Shown piece by piece: positions 54,739 to 55,864 of a stretch of 55,864 bases of DNA. The notes under the pieces are model-generated. The model did no database searches, was not told where the DNA came from, and was given only the letters and a program-made list of their open reading frames with translations. The position numbers and the translations under genes were made by a program. Position 1 is the stretch's first letter; every line of letters starts with the position of its first letter. Source of the DNA: Cephalotrichum gorgonifer (taxonomy: Eukaryota; Ascomycota; Sordariomycetes; Microascales; Microascaceae); NCBI GenBank assembly GCA_900312665.1, contig ONZQ02000006.1:1442653-1498516 (forward strand), in the 5' to 3' direction.

Positions 54739-55269
54739 ACGCCCGAAATTCCTCTCCCTACCCGTGGCGCGGCATAAGAGGACTGGGGCCACGTCGTTCT
54801 CCACGCTGATACACACCATACGACGACACCGCCTCCAAAGCCGGCGCCTCAAAGGGAGTACTAGTGAGGGTATCTCGCGCGCGGCGCCAGAGTACATGCC
54901 CTCCCTCCGTCAAAAGCTGGCCGAAGACTACATATGAAATAGCGAACTAATATCGTCTCATGCTTAATTCTCCGTCATCTTGAAATTGCCCCACTCACTG
55001 CCATGTTTCGCCTCTAGCGGAGGCTTATATGGTCTGGACATCCGTTATTGGCCACGCAGTCACAGATGAAGTCATCTCGACCTAACCTTTGAGGTGGCTT
55101 GAAATTTATCCCTTGCTTCCCCGGTTCCTTTGTTAGCGACCATTCGTCCCTCGCCTCCTGCTCCTTGGGTCTTCGTCCTCGAATGGTTACTGGGGGAGCC
55201 TAACCTCGTCTTTCTTAGCCGGTGTTTTCCAAATTCAAGATCAAGAAGACCCATCGTTCGATATTCACC
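54739..55269. other. Intergenic and leader of the last gene
   Basis: No supported gene. The final ~150 bp are pyrimidine-rich and likely the 5' leader of the gene at 55270. Confidence 0.4.
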
Positions 55270-55864
55270 ATGCTGCCACCCCGGGTGCCCGGCACTCCAC
55301 CCTGTTACGACCGTTGTGATGGACTTAGTCGCCGTCGAAGCACCCCCGTCCTCTACGTAGAACCTGGCGGGGTTGCCTCGAAGTCGGACCCAAATATGCT
55401 CTCGCCACCTCCAAGCCCCAATATGTCGCGGAACCGCAACCCGAACGTGTCGTTCCCGCTGCCTCTCCGCTCAGGTTCAGGGCTATCGCTACCTATGAAC
55501 GAGGACTCCCTCAGACAACTCACAGACTACAATGCTGCTGGGACCTCGAGAGGTCCGCCCTCTAGACCCTTCAGTAGGCAGTCTCACGACGGGGCCTCGG
55601 TCGAGGGGGGTACCCGACGCCCCTTAATCTTGGATGACAGACGCGAGTGGACGTTACCGATTCCTAACGTGTTCGGGTTGGAGATCTTCCAAATGGTGTT
55701 GAAGAATCCGTTAGCCGCTGCTGGACTATTAAAATTTTCGCGGGCAGCAGGGTACGACATTGATATGGCGTACCTCTCAAAGGTGAGTGACACACCAGGT
55801 GTTCCTACGTGTATAATAGATCGGGTCTCTAACGCGCTGGCTTGTTAGACGCAGGAGTATTCCA
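55270..55864 (+). CDS. N-terminal part of a Ser/Pro-rich regulatory protein, runs off the window
   Basis: I take the ATG at 55270 (ACCATGCTGCC, a good context); the frame is open upstream from a GTG. Exon 1 ends at 55782, a 66-nt intron (GTGAGT...TTAG) follows, and exon 2 begins at 55849 and leaves the window reading TQEYS. The first 120 residues are disordered (LSPPPSPN, GPPSRPFSRQSHDG). They are followed by a conserved-looking block, WTLPIPNVFGLEIFQMVLKN, and a helical segment GLLKFSRAAG. This block resembles the beginning of an RGS-like helical domain in fungal G-protein regulators; that is a tentative family call and the deciding part lies outside. Confidence 0.5.

Overview
The window is nuclear DNA of a filamentous ascomycete (Pezizomycotina). 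Genes carry short 45-82 nt GT-AG introns, often with a CTAAC-like branch site, and the families are typical of moulds: an assimilatory nitrite reductase with a Rieske tail, a Zn(II)2Cys6 regulator, BTB and chromodomain proteins, a casein-kinase-1 relative, MFS permeases, and Tad-type LINE and Tc1/mariner remnants. I cannot name the genus; Eurotiomycete-like is a guess from gene architecture. Gene density is low and decay is common, so this looks like an accessory, transposon-worked region.

Layout. 0-4.7 kb: the tail of a TPR protein, a Tc1/mariner terminus with an inverted-repeat junction, one uncharacterised two-exon gene, an AT-rich block and a DDE transposase scrap. 4.7-8.5 kb: a complete nine-exon nitrite reductase gene (niiA, minus strand) with GATA sites upstream. 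8.7-21.4 kb: mostly empty, with a decayed Tc1-like transposase, a small chromodomain gene and an unknown membrane protein. 21.5-26.9 kb: a frameshifted acidic protein with a SUMO-interaction-like motif, a dead L-lactate dehydrogenase, a 36-bp tandem repeat and an intact intronless phosphoenolpyruvate synthase. 28.3-30.2 kb: a 220-bp solo LTR with target-site duplication and a broken sugar transporter. 31.3-35.9 kb: a ~400-bp segmental duplication, a DUF7924-like pseudogene with four stops and a casein-kinase-1-like pseudogene. 35.9-42.9 kb: a JmjC-like protein and a BTB protein diverging from a promoter with a perfect 37-bp palindrome, then a DUF7025-like/AAA ATPase with one frameshift. 43.1-46.3 kb: a dead anion:cation symporter, a 5'-truncated LINE and a second LTR copy. 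47.7-49.2 kb: a Zn(II)2Cys6 regulator whose expected ATG is GTG. 50.56-50.96 kb: a complete miniature LTR retrotransposon (TRIM-like) of 403 bp. 51.3-55.9 kb: small uncharacterised genes, an Ecl1-like zinc protein and the 5' end of a gene leaving the window.

Function. niiA completes nitrate/nitrite assimilation, but no nitrate reductase or nitrate transporter is in the window. The dead lactate dehydrogenase next to the living PEP synthase suggests a former lactate-pyruvate-PEP pair of which only the PEP-forming half survives. All exon joins were worked out by hand and were checked only for reading-frame continuity.
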